Origin: Planococcus halotolerans
Lineage (GTDB): Bacteria > Bacillota > Bacilli > Bacillales_A > Planococcaceae
Reading direction: 5' to 3'
Length of the DNA: 64,000 nt
NCBI RefSeq assembly: GCF_003289955.1
Contig: NZ_QLZR01000002.1
Location: forward strand, 682,001-746,000
Below the pieces are notes generated by a model, which searched no databases, was not told the DNA's origin, and saw only the letters and a list, made by a program, of their open reading frames with translations. This document shows, piece after piece, positions 8,149 to 18,500 of this stretch (positions within the stretch are counted from its first letter, which is position 1; each line of letters begins with the position of its first letter). Both the position numbers and the translations under genes were made by a program.

Positions 8149-9348
8149 CTACACAAGCATTTTTCTGATGCCTTCGATCACGCGCGTTTGCTCATCGTAA
8201 GTCATATTGGAACCGGATGGCAGGCACAATCCATATTTGAAAAGTTTCTCGCTGACCGGGACCTTGCCTTCATGCCGATAGAACTTCGCTGTTTCGAAAA
8301 GTTTTTGGGTATGCAGCGGTTTCCAGACATAGCGGGCTTCAATATTATCGGATTCCAATGCTCTTTTCAGCCGGTGTGGCGTAACGCGTGTTACTTCCGG
8401 ATCCAAAAGCATAACGGTGAGCCAGCGGTTTGAAAAACTGCCTTCGATTTCCGGCTGAAAGCTGACGGCCGGCAAATCAGCAAGTTCTTCTTCGTAACGT
8501 TTATAGACTGCACGCCGAGCTTCCACCCGGTCATCGATCGCTTCGAGCTGAGCTCTGCCAATACCGGCCAACACATTGCTCATGCGATAGTTATAGCCGA
8601 CTTCACTGTGTTTATAAAAAGGGGCATCATCTTTAGCCTGTGATGACAGAAAGCGGGCTTTTTGTATCGCCTGTTCATTGTTTGAGACCAGCATCCCTCC
8701 ACCTGAAGCGGTGATGATTTTATTGCCATTGAATGAAAAGATCCCAAACTTGCCGAATGACCCACTTGCTTTGTCTTTATAGCGTGAGCCCAAAGATTCA
8801 GCCGCATCCTCGATCACCGGAACGCGGTACTCGTTGCAAATTGCCATCAATTCATCCATTTTTGCACTTTGGCCATACAGATTGACTACTATGACTGCTT
8901 TCGGAAGCTTCCTTTCCGAGAGAGCATCATCAAATGCCCGGCGAAGTGCACGGGGTGACATATTCCAGGTTTCTTCTTCCGAATCGATAAAGACCGGTTC
9001 TGCCCCAAGATACAAAATTGGATTTGCGCTGGCAATGAAGGTCAATGAGGCACAAAATACTCTATCCCCAGGCTTAACGCCAATAATTTGGAGTGCCAAG
9101 TGGATAGCCGCAGTCCCTGAACTAAGAGCAGCTGCAGCATTGACACCGGTATAATTGGCCAATTCTTTTTCAAACTTGTCGACATTCGGTCCCATTGGTG
9201 CAATCCAGTTCGAGCGGAATGCTTCCTCTATATATTTCATTTCATTTCCTGTCATATGCGGTGATGAGAGCAGGATTTTGGAGTCTTCTTTTATCGGTGC
9301 CGGAGACGGGGCAGCAAATGTACTTTCAGCAGAAGGCAATATCTTCAT
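8149..9348 (-). CDS. DegT/DnrJ/EryC1/StrS-family PLP aminotransferase (EpsN-like)
   Basis: 399 residues; fold-type I sugar aminotransferase acting on a UDP-4-keto-6-deoxy sugar in exopolysaccharide precursor synthesis. Landmarks: LLSSPHMTGNEMKYIEEAF near residue 30, SSGTAAIHLALQ (PLP phosphate site), VIEDAAESLGSRY (PLP-binding Asp) and FSFNGNKIITASGGG with the catalytic lysine. The product of CapD/EpsC (10809-12677) in the same operon is the natural substrate; together they would give a UDP-4-amino sugar. An acetyltransferase (EpsM/PglD) is not in the window. Last gene of the operon, 127 bases after the CapK gene. Confidence 0.9.
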   Translation of the reverse strand: MKILPSAESTFAAPSPAPIKEDSKILLSSPHMTGNEMKYIEEAFRSNWIAPMGPNVDKFEKELANYTGVNAAAALSSGTAAIHLALQIIGVKPGDRVFCASLTFIASANPILYLGAEPVFIDSEEETWNMSPRALRRAFDDALSERKLPKAVIVVNLYGQSAKMDELMAICNEYRVPVIEDAAESLGSRYKDKASGSFGKFGIFSFNGNKIITASGGGMLVSNNEQAIQKARFLSSQAKDDAPFYKHSEVGYNYRMSNVLAGIGRAQLEAIDDRVEARRAVYKRYEEELADLPAVSFQPEIEGSFSNRWLTVMLLDPEVTRVTPHRLKRALESDNIEARYVWKPLHTQKLFETAKFYRHEGKVPVSEKLFKYGLCLPSGSNMTYDEQTRVIEGIRKMLV

Positions 9349-9475
9349 AACGCAGCTGCACCTCTCCTGCTTTTTGACCTTGGGATGGAATATGGAATAG
9401 CTGTCACTAACAATTTCATCTTAGCACCTCATTTCAAAAATTATGGCTCAGCATACACTTCTATATATCCAGTCG

Positions 9476-10726
9476 TTAATCGATTGCGCTTTTTTTGGTG
9501 ATGGATGAAAACCAGGTATTGCCGCTTCCTTCTTTAAAAAGTAAGAATTTATTGCTGAATAGATGGAATTTATTCAGTGTACCCTGAACTTTATGGACGG
9601 GATCCGGATAGTAACCTGTCGATAAGTTTCCATCGCTGACAGAACGCGGCTGCCGGAATGGCTTGGCGAAAATTTTTTCAAACACAGGATGGACAGAACC
9701 GCATTCACAGCCGGCATCTATTTCGGGAAATTCCACTCTATCGCCTATGTCATAGCGGATTAACGGGGTACCATAATTATTGAAACTCGTAACGATCATC
9801 TTTCCTTCTTCTGTCGTTTCGATTACACCGGAATATAAGTTATAATGCATTCTCCCTTTTACGCACTCCATTACAAACGGGGCTGCATCAGAAGAGCTGT
9901 AGCGGTCCCTCAACGGACAATCGAAAGCTTCCTCAATTTCCTTCCGGCATTCAGGTAAAACATTTTCCGCTACCGAAAAAATGGCTACCGGCTTAAATGT
10001 AAGGATGAGCTTATTGCGATTGATGAACTTTGCCAATTCATAAATTGCTGAGGGCAGTCCATCGATGAAATCCGGTTTGTATTTTTCCAGGTCCTCGATA
10101 TAGGTGGCCGCATTTTCCTGTGTGCAATAATAACTCGAGTAAATCCGTTGCCTGACAAAGTAATTGTCTCTCCAAAAAATCTTTCCGGGCTGATTGTCCG
10201 GTATGATATGCCTTGAACTGAATGAGGCTCTCTTCATCTCAAGATTCACTGCCCCATGCTGTTTTTTAAAGAAATCCAGGAATGCCTTTTTCTTTTGGAC
10301 ATCTTCCTTAGTGAAAAGCAGCTTAAGGACATTCCCTTTTTCATAGGTGACCCCACTTTCTGCGGCTGTATTTTCGGTCACGGTATAAATATCCTGGATA
10401 TTGTGAAGCAGTATTTCCCTATCAAGAACAGGAAGCGTTTTTAAATCTTCAACTGTTCTGATCTTTTCAATATCAATGTTTTTATAGAATTCTTTGTAGA
10501 ATGGACTTTTTTCGGTCACATAGCGCAGAAGGCGCTGGAGTTCCTGTTCCTGGTACTTTTTTGCATGGTGTTCATTAAGATACTGCCGTTTCTCCAACTC
10601 GATCAGAAAGGAATAATACAGGTTGCCGTAGCGGCTGCGCGTCTTACGGTAACCGTTCCAGCTCGTCAAAACGTTTTGGACAAAAATCGGCGTATTTTCA
10701 TATATTCGACTTTGCAGGTTACGCAT
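9476..10726 (-). CDS. CapK/phenylacetate-CoA-ligase-like adenylating protein
   Basis: 416 residues of the adenylate-forming CapK group found in capsule loci. The N-terminal part has HHAKKYQEQELQRLLRYV and EKSPFYKEFY. The middle has RDRYSSSDAAPFVMECVKG, and LIRYDIGDRVEFPEI gives the conserved YDIGD motif. After a CxC pair (AGCECGSVHP) the C-terminal lobe is short and divergent, without the GRxDD motif usual in this superfamily. Activity is therefore uncertain. Function in polysaccharide synthesis is not established; activation of a carboxylate for attachment to the polymer is a guess. The second ATG (10726), 8 bases after AGGAGG, is the likely start. Confidence 0.75.
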   Translation of the reverse strand: MRNLQSRIYENTPIFVQNVLTSWNGYRKTRSRYGNLYYSFLIELEKRQYLNEHHAKKYQEQELQRLLRYVTEKSPFYKEFYKNIDIEKIRTVEDLKTLPVLDREILLHNIQDIYTVTENTAAESGVTYEKGNVLKLLFTKEDVQKKKAFLDFFKKQHGAVNLEMKRASFSSRHIIPDNQPGKIFWRDNYFVRQRIYSSYYCTQENAATYIEDLEKYKPDFIDGLPSAIYELAKFINRNKLILTFKPVAIFSVAENVLPECRKEIEEAFDCPLRDRYSSSDAAPFVMECVKGRMHYNLYSGVIETTEEGKMIVTSFNNYGTPLIRYDIGDRVEFPEIDAGCECGSVHPVFEKIFAKPFRQPRSVSDGNLSTGYYPDPVHKVQGTLNKFHLFSNKFLLFKEGSGNTWFSSITKKSAID

Positions 10727-10808
10727 CCGCATTTCCTCCTAAACTGATTTGAATCTCAATCTGCACACTATTGGTGAGCTTGTTTGCAAATAAGCGGTTT
10801 GTTCGGGA

Positions 10809-12677
10809 TCAAGCGAACTCCTCTTTGGGCTTCCACTGTTTCTCCAGATTGTCTACCGGCTTTTCGACCGGTCTCGGGTTCCGGTTTGCCAGGCTAAGAA
10901 GTTTTTCCTTTACTTCTTCTTCTGTCATTTCCGGCAGTTTATTCAATACTGCACTCAACTCGATTTCACTGATAGGTGTGGCCTTTCCGATATAGATTTT
11001 CGGATATACTTTTTCCGATTGAATTTCACTGTCATCAAGCAGCTCTTCGTAAAGTTTCTCTCCTGGGCGCATGCCCGTATATTGTATTCTGATTTCATTT
11101 TCCTCATAGCCTGAAAGCCGGATCATATTGCGGGCCAAGTCCAGGATTTTTACCGGCTCCCCCATATCCAGAACAAACACTTCACCGCCGGAAGCCAGCA
11201 GCCCTGCTTGAATAACGAGTCTGGAAGCTTCAGGAATCGTCATGAAATAACGCGTCATTTCCGGATCTGTTATTGTAACTGGACCCCCGTTGGCGATTTG
11301 CTCACGGAATAGAGGAACAACACTCCCTCTGGAGCCGAGAACATTTCCGAAACGCACAGCTGCAAAAGTCGTGTCACTGTTCTTGGCCAGATTTTGGACA
11401 ATCATTTCAGCAAAACGTTTGGTGGCCCCCATTATATTGGGCGGATTGACTGCTTTGTCAGTCGAAATTAGGACGAAATTTCCAATGCCGAATGCATCAG
11501 CTGCTTCTGCTACATTTTTTGTTCCCATAATATTATTTTTTACAGCTTCCAATGGGTTTGCTTCCATTAGCGGAACATGTTTATGGGCTGCAGCATGATA
11601 GATGACGTCGGGCTTATAATACTCGATGATGTTAAAAATCCTTTTTCGGTCCTGCACGTCTGCTATGATTGGAACCAATTTGATGCTCTTTGGAAGTTTC
11701 GCCCGCAATTCTCTGTCGATCGTATAAATGGAATTTTCACCATGGCCGAGCAATAGGATACTGGATGGTTTGAAGTTGGCAATCTGCCTGCAGATTTCGG
11801 AACCTATGGAGCCTCCCGCACCAGTAACCATAATCGTCTTGCCTTTCAATTTTTCCTTGATGGCTTCCATATCCAGCTTGACTTCTTCCCTGCCCAGTAT
11901 ATCTTCAATTTTCACATCCCTGATATCATTGACAGTAATTTTTCCTAGCATCAAATCTTCGATTCTCGGAATCGTTTGCGTTTTCATGCCGGAATTAATG
12001 CATAGCTTCGTGAGCTCTGCCATTTCTTTTTTTGACATTGAAGGGATGGCAATCACAATTTGATCGATATGGTAAGGGCTGATCACTTCAGGGATATCTT
12101 TGAGACTCCCCACTACCGGCAGCCCATAGACTTCGAGCCCCCACTTCCGGGGATCGTCGTCCACAAAAACGACAGGGTTTCTCCCCCATTCGGGATTTTG
12201 CTGCATCTGTCTTACAATCATCCTTCCCGCCTGCCCAGCTCCGACGACCAAAGTCCGGCTCTTATCCGTTGTTTCACGGTTGATCATCCATTCATTGTAA
12301 ATCCGCAGTGACATTCGTGAGGCACCCAATAACAGGATCAGGAGCATCCATGTCAGCATCAGCGTGCGTGTGTAAAGATGCCCCGAATAGGCGAATTGCA
12401 TTACCATCGTTGCAAATAGAGTCAGCGTGACTGCTTTAACAAGAGACTTCAGTTCTTCAATGGATGCATAGATCCACATTTTTTTGTAAAGGCCATAATG
12501 CCAGGCGAACGAATGGTAACCGATGAAAAGTGTGGTCATGCTGATCAGCAGGATCTCATTGCTGAATACGTTCTCGTACGGATAAAGGAACAGGAAACAA
12601 AGAAATATGGATGAAAGAAGAATCAGTGAATCTATTGTGAATAACAAAAGATATCTTCTTTTAATCGTCAATATCAT
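10809..12677 (-). CDS. Membrane nucleoside-diphosphate-sugar 4,6-dehydratase (CapD/EpsC/PglF type)
   Basis: 622 residues. Four N-terminal membrane segments (about 1-120), a first Rossmann-like domain (VVGAGQAGRMIVRQM near residue 147) and a catalytic short-chain dehydrogenase domain with GAGGSIGSEICRQI near residue 290. VYHAAAHKHVPLMEANP and ISTDKAVNPPNIMGATKR carry the substrate and NAD-site residues of this subfamily. Known reaction: UDP-GlcNAc to UDP-4-keto-6-deoxy-GlcNAc at the membrane. The operon links it with an EpsN-like aminotransferase. The start is ATG 12677, or possibly TTG two codons later with better spacing to GAGG. Confidence 0.9.
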   Translation of the reverse strand: MILTIKRRYLLLFTIDSLILLSSIFLCFLFLYPYENVFSNEILLISMTTLFIGYHSFAWHYGLYKKMWIYASIEELKSLVKAVTLTLFATMVMQFAYSGHLYTRTLMLTWMLLILLLGASRMSLRIYNEWMINRETTDKSRTLVVGAGQAGRMIVRQMQQNPEWGRNPVVFVDDDPRKWGLEVYGLPVVGSLKDIPEVISPYHIDQIVIAIPSMSKKEMAELTKLCINSGMKTQTIPRIEDLMLGKITVNDIRDVKIEDILGREEVKLDMEAIKEKLKGKTIMVTGAGGSIGSEICRQIANFKPSSILLLGHGENSIYTIDRELRAKLPKSIKLVPIIADVQDRKRIFNIIEYYKPDVIYHAAAHKHVPLMEANPLEAVKNNIMGTKNVAEAADAFGIGNFVLISTDKAVNPPNIMGATKRFAEMIVQNLAKNSDTTFAAVRFGNVLGSRGSVVPLFREQIANGGPVTITDPEMTRYFMTIPEASRLVIQAGLLASGGEVFVLDMGEPVKILDLARNMIRLSGYEENEIRIQYTGMRPGEKLYEELLDDSEIQSEKVYPKIYIGKATPISEIELSAVLNKLPEMTEEEVKEKLLSLANRNPRPVEKPVDNLEKQWKPKEEFA

Positions 12678-12706
12678 TACCTCATCTCGTCTTTCATTTT
12701 CGTGAT

Positions 12707-13402
12707 TTAACTGCCGTAATTCTGATAGTAAGAATGATTTTTTGCCAAATCGAAGTTATTCAACACAACGCCGATGACGAATGCCTTTGCGGTCACCAGT
12801 GCATCTCTCGCTTTTACAACACTGGCTTTTTCTGTTTTGCCGGTATTGATGATAAGTACTGAACCATCGCATTTATTGGCAAGAATTTTTGAATCAGCCA
12901 CCGCGAGAAGCGGAGGTGAGTCAATAAGTATAAGATCGTACATTTCTCTCACTTCTTTCAATAGGACATCCATCTCGTGAGACTGCAGCAGTTCGGCTGG
13001 ATTGCCTGGAATTTGTCCGCATAATAACAAATCCAAATTTTTAACACCGCTCTTTTTGATCGTATCCGCCAGCCGGCCTTTACCCAGCAACAGATTGGAA
13101 AGACCTGATTTATTGCTCATATGGAAAGTATGGTGCAAAGTCGGACGCCTCATATCACCATCGATCATCAGCACTCGTTTGCCTGATTCGGCGAAAACGA
13201 CTGCCATATTCGAGCAGGTCGTTGATTTCCCTTCCTCTTTGGAAGGGGAAGTGAAAAGAATTGTTTTCATATCATCCGCCGGCATGGAAAACAGAATATT
13301 TGTCCTGATAGTGCGATACTGCTCAGTTGATATTGAATGCGGATTAGTACGTACCACCAATTTTCGCACTGCTTGCCGGCTGGATTTTTTCTTGTTCGAC
13401 AT
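12707..13402 (-). CDS. EPS tyrosine kinase, cytoplasmic BY-kinase subunit (EpsB/CapB/CpsD type)
   Basis: 231 residues. P-loop kinase with Walker A TSPSKEEGKSTTCSN, Walker A' VLMIDGDMRRP and Walker B LILIDSPPLLAVADS. In the Walker A, Lys-Glu replaces the usual Pro-Gly, a small departure. The tail carries a short tyrosine cluster (HSYYQNYGS), the usual autophosphorylation site. It works with the membrane activator encoded just upstream, which overlaps it by 59 bases. Role: control of polymer length and export. The start at 13402 (MSNKKK) is chosen over the upstream in-frame start because GGGAGA precedes it. Confidence 0.92.
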   Translation of the reverse strand: MSNKKKSSRQAVRKLVVRTNPHSISTEQYRTIRTNILFSMPADDMKTILFTSPSKEEGKSTTCSNMAVVFAESGKRVLMIDGDMRRPTLHHTFHMSNKSGLSNLLLGKGRLADTIKKSGVKNLDLLLCGQIPGNPAELLQSHEMDVLLKEVREMYDLILIDSPPLLAVADSKILANKCDGSVLIINTGKTEKASVVKARDALVTAKAFVIGVVLNNFDLAKNHSYYQNYGS

Positions 13403-14132
13403 ACGGTTCCATCTCCCTTCCTCTATAACTTTCTTCTGCTTTCTTATCATTTTTAAGGTCAGTCACTCTGCTGACAATGCCCAGTACTTGAAGACCCGGA
13501 ATTTCTTCTATATCTTCTTCTGTTCGTACAGTGGTATTAAGCTGATCAATCAAGATAGACAACCCGGCTCCGAAAAGCAGGCCAAGCACTGCGCCAATCA
13601 GCATGTTCATCACCGGATCCGGTTTAATCGGCGCTGGTACAGGAGGCACTTCAGCTGAGGCCAGAATCTTGACGTTGTCGACTTTCATGAGATCCGGAAT
13701 TTTTTCCTCGAATATGCTCGCTGTCGTGTTCGCGATCAGAACGGCATTTTCCATCGTCGGATCGGTTACATCAATCGTGATCACCTGCGTGTTCTCGACA
13801 TTGCTGACCGCAATCTTATCGTTAAGCGATTGGTGAGTTTCATCCAAATTCAACTCGGCTATAACATCATTCAGAATCACCTTGCTTTTGATGATGAGGT
13901 TATAGGTGCTAATCAATTGGAGATTCGTATTGATATCCTGGGTAGTGAATTCCTGGGCGGCGGCGTCATTCTGATTGATAAGAATCTGGGTGGATGCCTG
14001 GTACACCGGCTTCATCAAGGTGTAACTGATGGCTCCGCTTGCTGCTATAAATGTAATCATCAACAGCAGAATCAGCGGAATTCTTTTTCTGATGCTTTTC
14101 AGTACCTCCAAAATGTTTAACGGGTTCTTCAT
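13344..14132 (-). CDS. EPS chain-length regulator / kinase activator (EpsA/CapA/Wzz family)
   Basis: 262 residues with two membrane segments: residues about 17-40 (IPLILLLMITFIAASGAISY) and about 173-195 (MNMLIGAVLGLLFGAGLSIL), preceded by the proline-rich EVPPVPAPIKPDP typical of Wzz/polysaccharide co-polymerases. The extracellular loop lies between them. The cytoplasmic tail would activate the EpsB-type kinase, whose gene overlaps by 59 bases. ATG at 14132 has AGAGGTG 6 bases upstream; the GTG at 14141 abuts that site and is rejected. Confidence 0.9.
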   Translation of the reverse strand: MKNPLNILEVLKSIRKRIPLILLLMITFIAASGAISYTLMKPVYQASTQILINQNDAAAQEFTTQDINTNLQLISTYNLIIKSKVILNDVIAELNLDETHQSLNDKIAVSNVENTQVITIDVTDPTMENAVLIANTTASIFEEKIPDLMKVDNVKILASAEVPPVPAPIKPDPVMNMLIGAVLGLLFGAGLSILIDQLNTTVRTEEDIEEIPGLQVLGIVSRVTDLKNDKKAEESYRGREMEPYVEQEKIQPASSAKIGGTY

Positions 14133-14180
14133 CTTATGCACCTCTGGTTTCAGTTTTAGTTAAAGTTTACTGCTGACACG

Positions 14181-14603
14181 TCATAATTGTTTATTTGCAA
14201 AATCACTGATATACAGCATTTTTGAATATTTTCCTTTATAGGCGTTCATCATCAGAATAATCCAAAGTACAAGGCCTGCGGGTGCCAAAAACATACTTGA
14301 GAACCAGCCAATGACGGGAATCATCCCCAGCAGAAAATAGGCGCTGACAAAAACGATGGAAATGTAAATTGATTGAAGGGCATGGTAGCGGACAAAATGA
14401 TTTTCGCGCTCTACCAGCAGCATGATGAACCCGGAAATAAAACCGAATAAATAGGTCAGTGACCCTGCGATATTTTCCGACAGTCCGAGTGATGTTTCGG
14501 CTGGCACTCTTATGTCGGCATGCTGCGGCCGTTTGAAGACAGTCTGGCTTTCAAAGTTCTGCATCCGTTTTTCTTCCGGCAGTTTAAAATTGTTTTCGAT
14601 CAC
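14181..14603 (-). CDS. DUF4870 membrane protein at the head of the first EPS operon
   Basis: 140 residues; about 40 soluble N-terminal residues then three or four membrane segments with NHFVRYHALQSIYISIVF, the signature of the DUF4870/Tic20-like family. Function unknown. Start GTG at 14603 with AAGGAGG 8 bases upstream. It is the first gene of the operon leading to EpsA-EpsB-CapD-CapK-aminotransferase (48 bases to the next start). A direct-repeat regulatory box lies 62 bases before its start. Confidence 0.82.
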   Translation of the reverse strand: MIENNFKLPEEKRMQNFESQTVFKRPQHADIRVPAETSLGLSENIAGSLTYLFGFISGFIMLLVERENHFVRYHALQSIYISIVFVSAYFLLGMIPVIGWFSSMFLAPAGLVLWIILMMNAYKGKYSKMLYISDFANKQL

Positions 14604-14665
14604 TATAATTCCTCCTTTATCTCACATTTTTTCCTCGTTCATTAAAGCCAATACTAAATAGACAA

Positions 14666-14692
14666 GGTTAAAATCAAGTTAAATTAGATTAA
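14666..14692 (-). promoter_or_regulatory. Direct-repeat box upstream of the first EPS operon
   Basis: On the minus strand: TTAATC, TTAACT-N5-TTAACC, with starts 10 and 11 bp apart. The geometry matches PhoP/OmpR-family recognition. The same box lies at a similar distance from the second EPS operon and the three femAB-like genes. Confidence 0.6.
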
Positions 14693-14741
14693 TAATTCGA
14701 ATAATTATAAAAACGTTATTTTTTTTATTTTTGACCATAAA

Positions 14742-14777
14742 AAATAAGCTGCGGAATGGCTTTTCCACAGCTTATTT
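14742..14777 (-). terminator. Terminator after the response regulator gene
   Basis: AAATAAGCTGCGGA pairs with TCCACAGCTTATTT (one mismatch, 8-base loop), followed on the minus strand by a T-rich stretch. It separates the two-component operon from the EPS operon. Confidence 0.8.
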
Positions 14778-14816
14778 CCATCTTTATCATTTAGTTTCCC
14801 CCACTATCCAAACCAG

Positions 14817-15512
14817 TTATTGAACAGTAAATTTATAGCCAAAGCCTCTGACTGTATGGATATAGATCGGCTTGGCAGGATCCTTTTCCACTTTTCTCCG
14901 CAGATTGCTGATATGGACTTTGACGGTCTGGATATCCCCTTCTGAATAATAGCCCCACACGTGATCATATAATTGCTCCGCGGTCCATACCCTGTTCGGC
15001 GTCTGTGCCAGCAGCAAAAGAAGCTGGAATTCCTTATGGTATAATTTCACCGGCTTGCCGGCAACATACAGTTCCCTTGCGTCAAGGTGGATTTGGAGGT
15101 CATCGTATTCCAGTACAGCCAATTTATCTTCTTCCCCATTCGTCCAGCCATTGCGCCGCAGGATCGCTTTTATGCGCGCCTCAAGTTCATTGAAGTCAAA
15201 AGGTTTGGTAATATAATCGTCGCCTCCTGCATCCAGCCCCTGAATTTTATGGTTCAAATCCTTCAGGTAGCTGACAAAGAGAATCGGCACTTTTGTCTGG
15301 AGGCGAATTTGCTCACACGTCTTAAGCCCATTCATGCCGGGCATTTCTATATCAAGCAGGATTATGTCCACATCTTCTTTCGTAAGCTGGTCCATCGCCT
15401 CATAGCCGTCTTCCGCTTCAATGATGCGATATCCTTTCTTTATAAGGAACAGCCGGATCAATTCACGGATGCCTTCTTCATCTTCAACAATCAATACAGT
15501 GGCTTCACTCAT
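14817..15512 (-). CDS. OmpR/PhoB-family response regulator
   Basis: 231 residues. Receiver domain 1-120 with acidic pocket VEDEEG, phosphoacceptor D54 in ILLDIEMPGMNG and Lys in DDYITKPFDF. The switch position is FVSYLKD (Ser in place of the usual Thr). C-terminal winged helix (about 130-231) with WTAEQLYDHVWG and VKVHISNLRRKVE. The upstream gene encodes a hybrid sensor kinase 21 bases away, so the pair is a two-component system. It lies directly upstream of the first EPS operon. OmpR-family regulators bind 10-11-bp direct repeats, the geometry of the boxes found at several EPS promoters here; that link is an inference. Confidence 0.92.
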   Translation of the reverse strand: MSEATVLIVEDEEGIRELIRLFLIKKGYRIIEAEDGYEAMDQLTKEDVDIILLDIEMPGMNGLKTCEQIRLQTKVPILFVSYLKDLNHKIQGLDAGGDDYITKPFDFNELEARIKAILRRNGWTNGEEDKLAVLEYDDLQIHLDARELYVAGKPVKLYHKEFQLLLLLAQTPNRVWTAEQLYDHVWGYYSEGDIQTVKVHISNLRRKVEKDPAKPIYIHTVRGFGYKFTVQ

Positions 15513-15533
15513 ATTATCCCTCCTGTAGCTGTT

Positions 15534-18500
15534 TTATATCGTCAAAGGCAATGCAATATAGAATGTACTCCCTTTCCCCATTTCACTTTCCGCCCAGATT
15601 TCGCCTTTATGCGATAGAATGATTTCTTTCGCTATTGCCAATCCCAGTCCGCTTCCTTGCTGCTTGTTAGGAACATCCATCTTAAAGAATCTGTCAAAAA
15701 CGTGGGGAAGGACATCGTCCGGTATCCCGTTTCCGGTATCGGAAACTTTTATAATCACTTCACCATCAAACTGTCCTGGCTCAAGCACAGCTCCTTCCTT
15801 GCCGCGGCTGATAATTTCAGTGCTGATGGAAATTTTTCCGTCTATCGACGAAGTATGTTTAACGGCGTTCCAAAGTATATTTGAAAATACCTGGTCTACC
15901 CGGTTCACATCTATGGACAAAGTATAGTCTTCCTGCCATTCTTCCTTACCGGTTTCAACGTATTCAAATATCCGTCCGCTCTGTGTGACGTCCGCTTCCA
16001 TTCCCTGGATCAGCCTGTCCAGCCAATCTCCGATACGGACACTTTCAAAACGCAGCGTCATATTGCCTGATTTGTATTTCGCCAGTTCCACCAGGTCTTC
16101 CGTCAATCGCTCCAGCATCAATAATTTATTGTGTATCATATCCAGGTACCTTGGATTCTTTTCGTCAATGATGCTTTCTTTTACTGCCTGGATATAGCTG
16201 TGAATAAGCGTAATCGGCGTTCCAAGTTCATGGGAAATCGTCGACAGCATCTCATTACGGGATTTTTCGATCTCCTGTATTTCATCATTTACCGTAACAA
16301 GGTTCATATTGGTTATTTCGAGTGCCATTGTCCGTTCTTTGACATTGCGCTCCAGGAAATAGTTCAAGCTCGTGATTTCCTGGGTCAATGTCCGCAGATT
16401 CGACAGCGTATCCACTCGAAGCAAAAACTCTTCTTTATCACACGGTTTCAAAAGGTAATCGTTTGCTCCAGCTGTAAATGCTTCGGTTTTCTCACGTAAG
16501 CCCGCACGTTCTGAGAGCATCAGAATCGGCAATTCCGTCAATGTGTAATCTTTTCGGATATGGCGGCACAGTTCGTCTCCGCTCATGTCCTCAAGTGACC
16601 AATCAAGAATTACCAGATCAATGGGCTGGTCTTCCAATAACCGGATGGCGTCTATCCCTCCGCTGGCGCCGTACACTGAATACCCTTCCTGCTCCAGTTG
16701 ATAGATCAGCATTTGCCGGTTTACTTCCTCCTGTTCCACAACTAGTGCACGTATTTGGGCACCGCTTTTTCTGCGGGCGGTTACAGTTTCAGTAATCTCT
16801 GCCGCACTCAGCTCTTCTATCACTTGAACCTCAGGCGGGTAACCCTCTTCACTTTCGTTCGGTGAATAGATGGGTAATGTGAAACTGAATGTTGATCCCG
16901 TGCCCACAGCCGATTCCACTTTAAGCCATCCTCCATGAAGTTCAACCAGCCGTTTTGTGATATTGAGGCCGATGCCGGTGCCTGACTTATTATCTTTATT
17001 TTCTTCACTTGTTTTATGGAATGCTTCAAATAGATTGGAAAGCTTGTCCTGTTCAATACCTTTTCCTGTATCACGGACGGAAACCAAAATTTGTTTGCCA
17101 GATTTTTTGGCTGAAATCACGATTTCTCCGGAATCTGTATAGTTGATTGCATTTTCAACCAGGTTATAAAGTATCTGCTGAAAGCGATCCGGATCTGCAA
17201 TTGCTTCCGGGAGATTGTGCGGTACGGTTTCATATATCCGCACATTTTCATTTTTAACTAATGGTTTACAAATTTCGAGGACATTTTCCGTCAGCTTATG
17301 GATTTTCACCGGTTCAACATGGATGTCCAAGGAGTTTTGCTTCAGTTTTGAAAAATCCAGGATGGAATTGATCATATGAGCCAGTTTTTTTCCGTTATCA
17401 GCAATAGTGCCAAGCTGATGATTGACTGCTGGCGAAATTCTTCCTGCGTTTGATTCCTGCAAGGTTTCTGCAATTCCGATCATGCCGTATAGCGGAGTCC
17501 GCAAACCATGTGAGGTGATGGCCAATAGTTCGTCTTTCCGTTCGTTTGCATGTTTCAGCGATTCCATCGCCAGGCGCTGCCTTTCAACCGCTTTCTTCTC
17601 TCTTTTCAGCTTGTCGTTTATCTTGGCGGCCTCCTTGTCCGACAGTGAAATAGCGGATAGGAAAATAGATACTCCAATTGAAAGATAGACCGCATTTTTC
17701 GCTTCCATGCTCAAAGGGCTTACTCCAAACATCTGGAAAATGGCTGTGCCTGTTCCGAGAAGGAACAGCACCGAACCTGCTGTATAATAACGTGCATACT
17801 TTATTCCTTTATTCCAGCTTGCTGCCGATACTGCGAGCATCAATGCGCCACTGGCAATCAACGAAAGCGGCAGCAGCTGCCTGATAATATCTTCAAAAAG
17901 GAACAAAAGAATGATTAAAGCGGCATTGGCCCATACCAATACTTTGATAATATTCCTTGAAGCAGGGAAATGGCGTCTTGTATCCAAAAAACTTTCCGTA
18001 TAAAGCAATGCGAAAATACTGGTTACTCCGATACTGGCATAGACAATTGTTCCATTTAACCAGGAATGTTCCGGCCAAATATACGAAAGCGTCAGTCCTG
18101 CCATAGCCGCAAGCCCGAAAGACACCGAAAAAGCAAAAATCAGGAAATAGAGATAAACTCTCTGGCGATGCCTGACAAATTGGCCGAGATAATAAACAGA
18201 AAGTATGATTCCGATGCCTGTCAATAAGCCCACCAAAGCGGTAACCGACCTCGTTTGCGCTTGAAACGCCTCAGCATCCCAGATTGTCATAGGAAGCTGC
18301 AATGGTCCATCTGATTCAACTTTCAAAAAGAAAGTTGCTTGATCCTGTCCGTCAAAATCCAGATCAAAAATCAGATTGCGATGGAAATATTCCCTTTCAG
18401 CCACCGGAACTTCTCTGCTAATCTCCTTTTCTTCAAAGGTACCATTTGCTGAAGGTGAGTAAAGGACTGCACGTTCAAGTGAGGGAATCGGCAATTCGAG

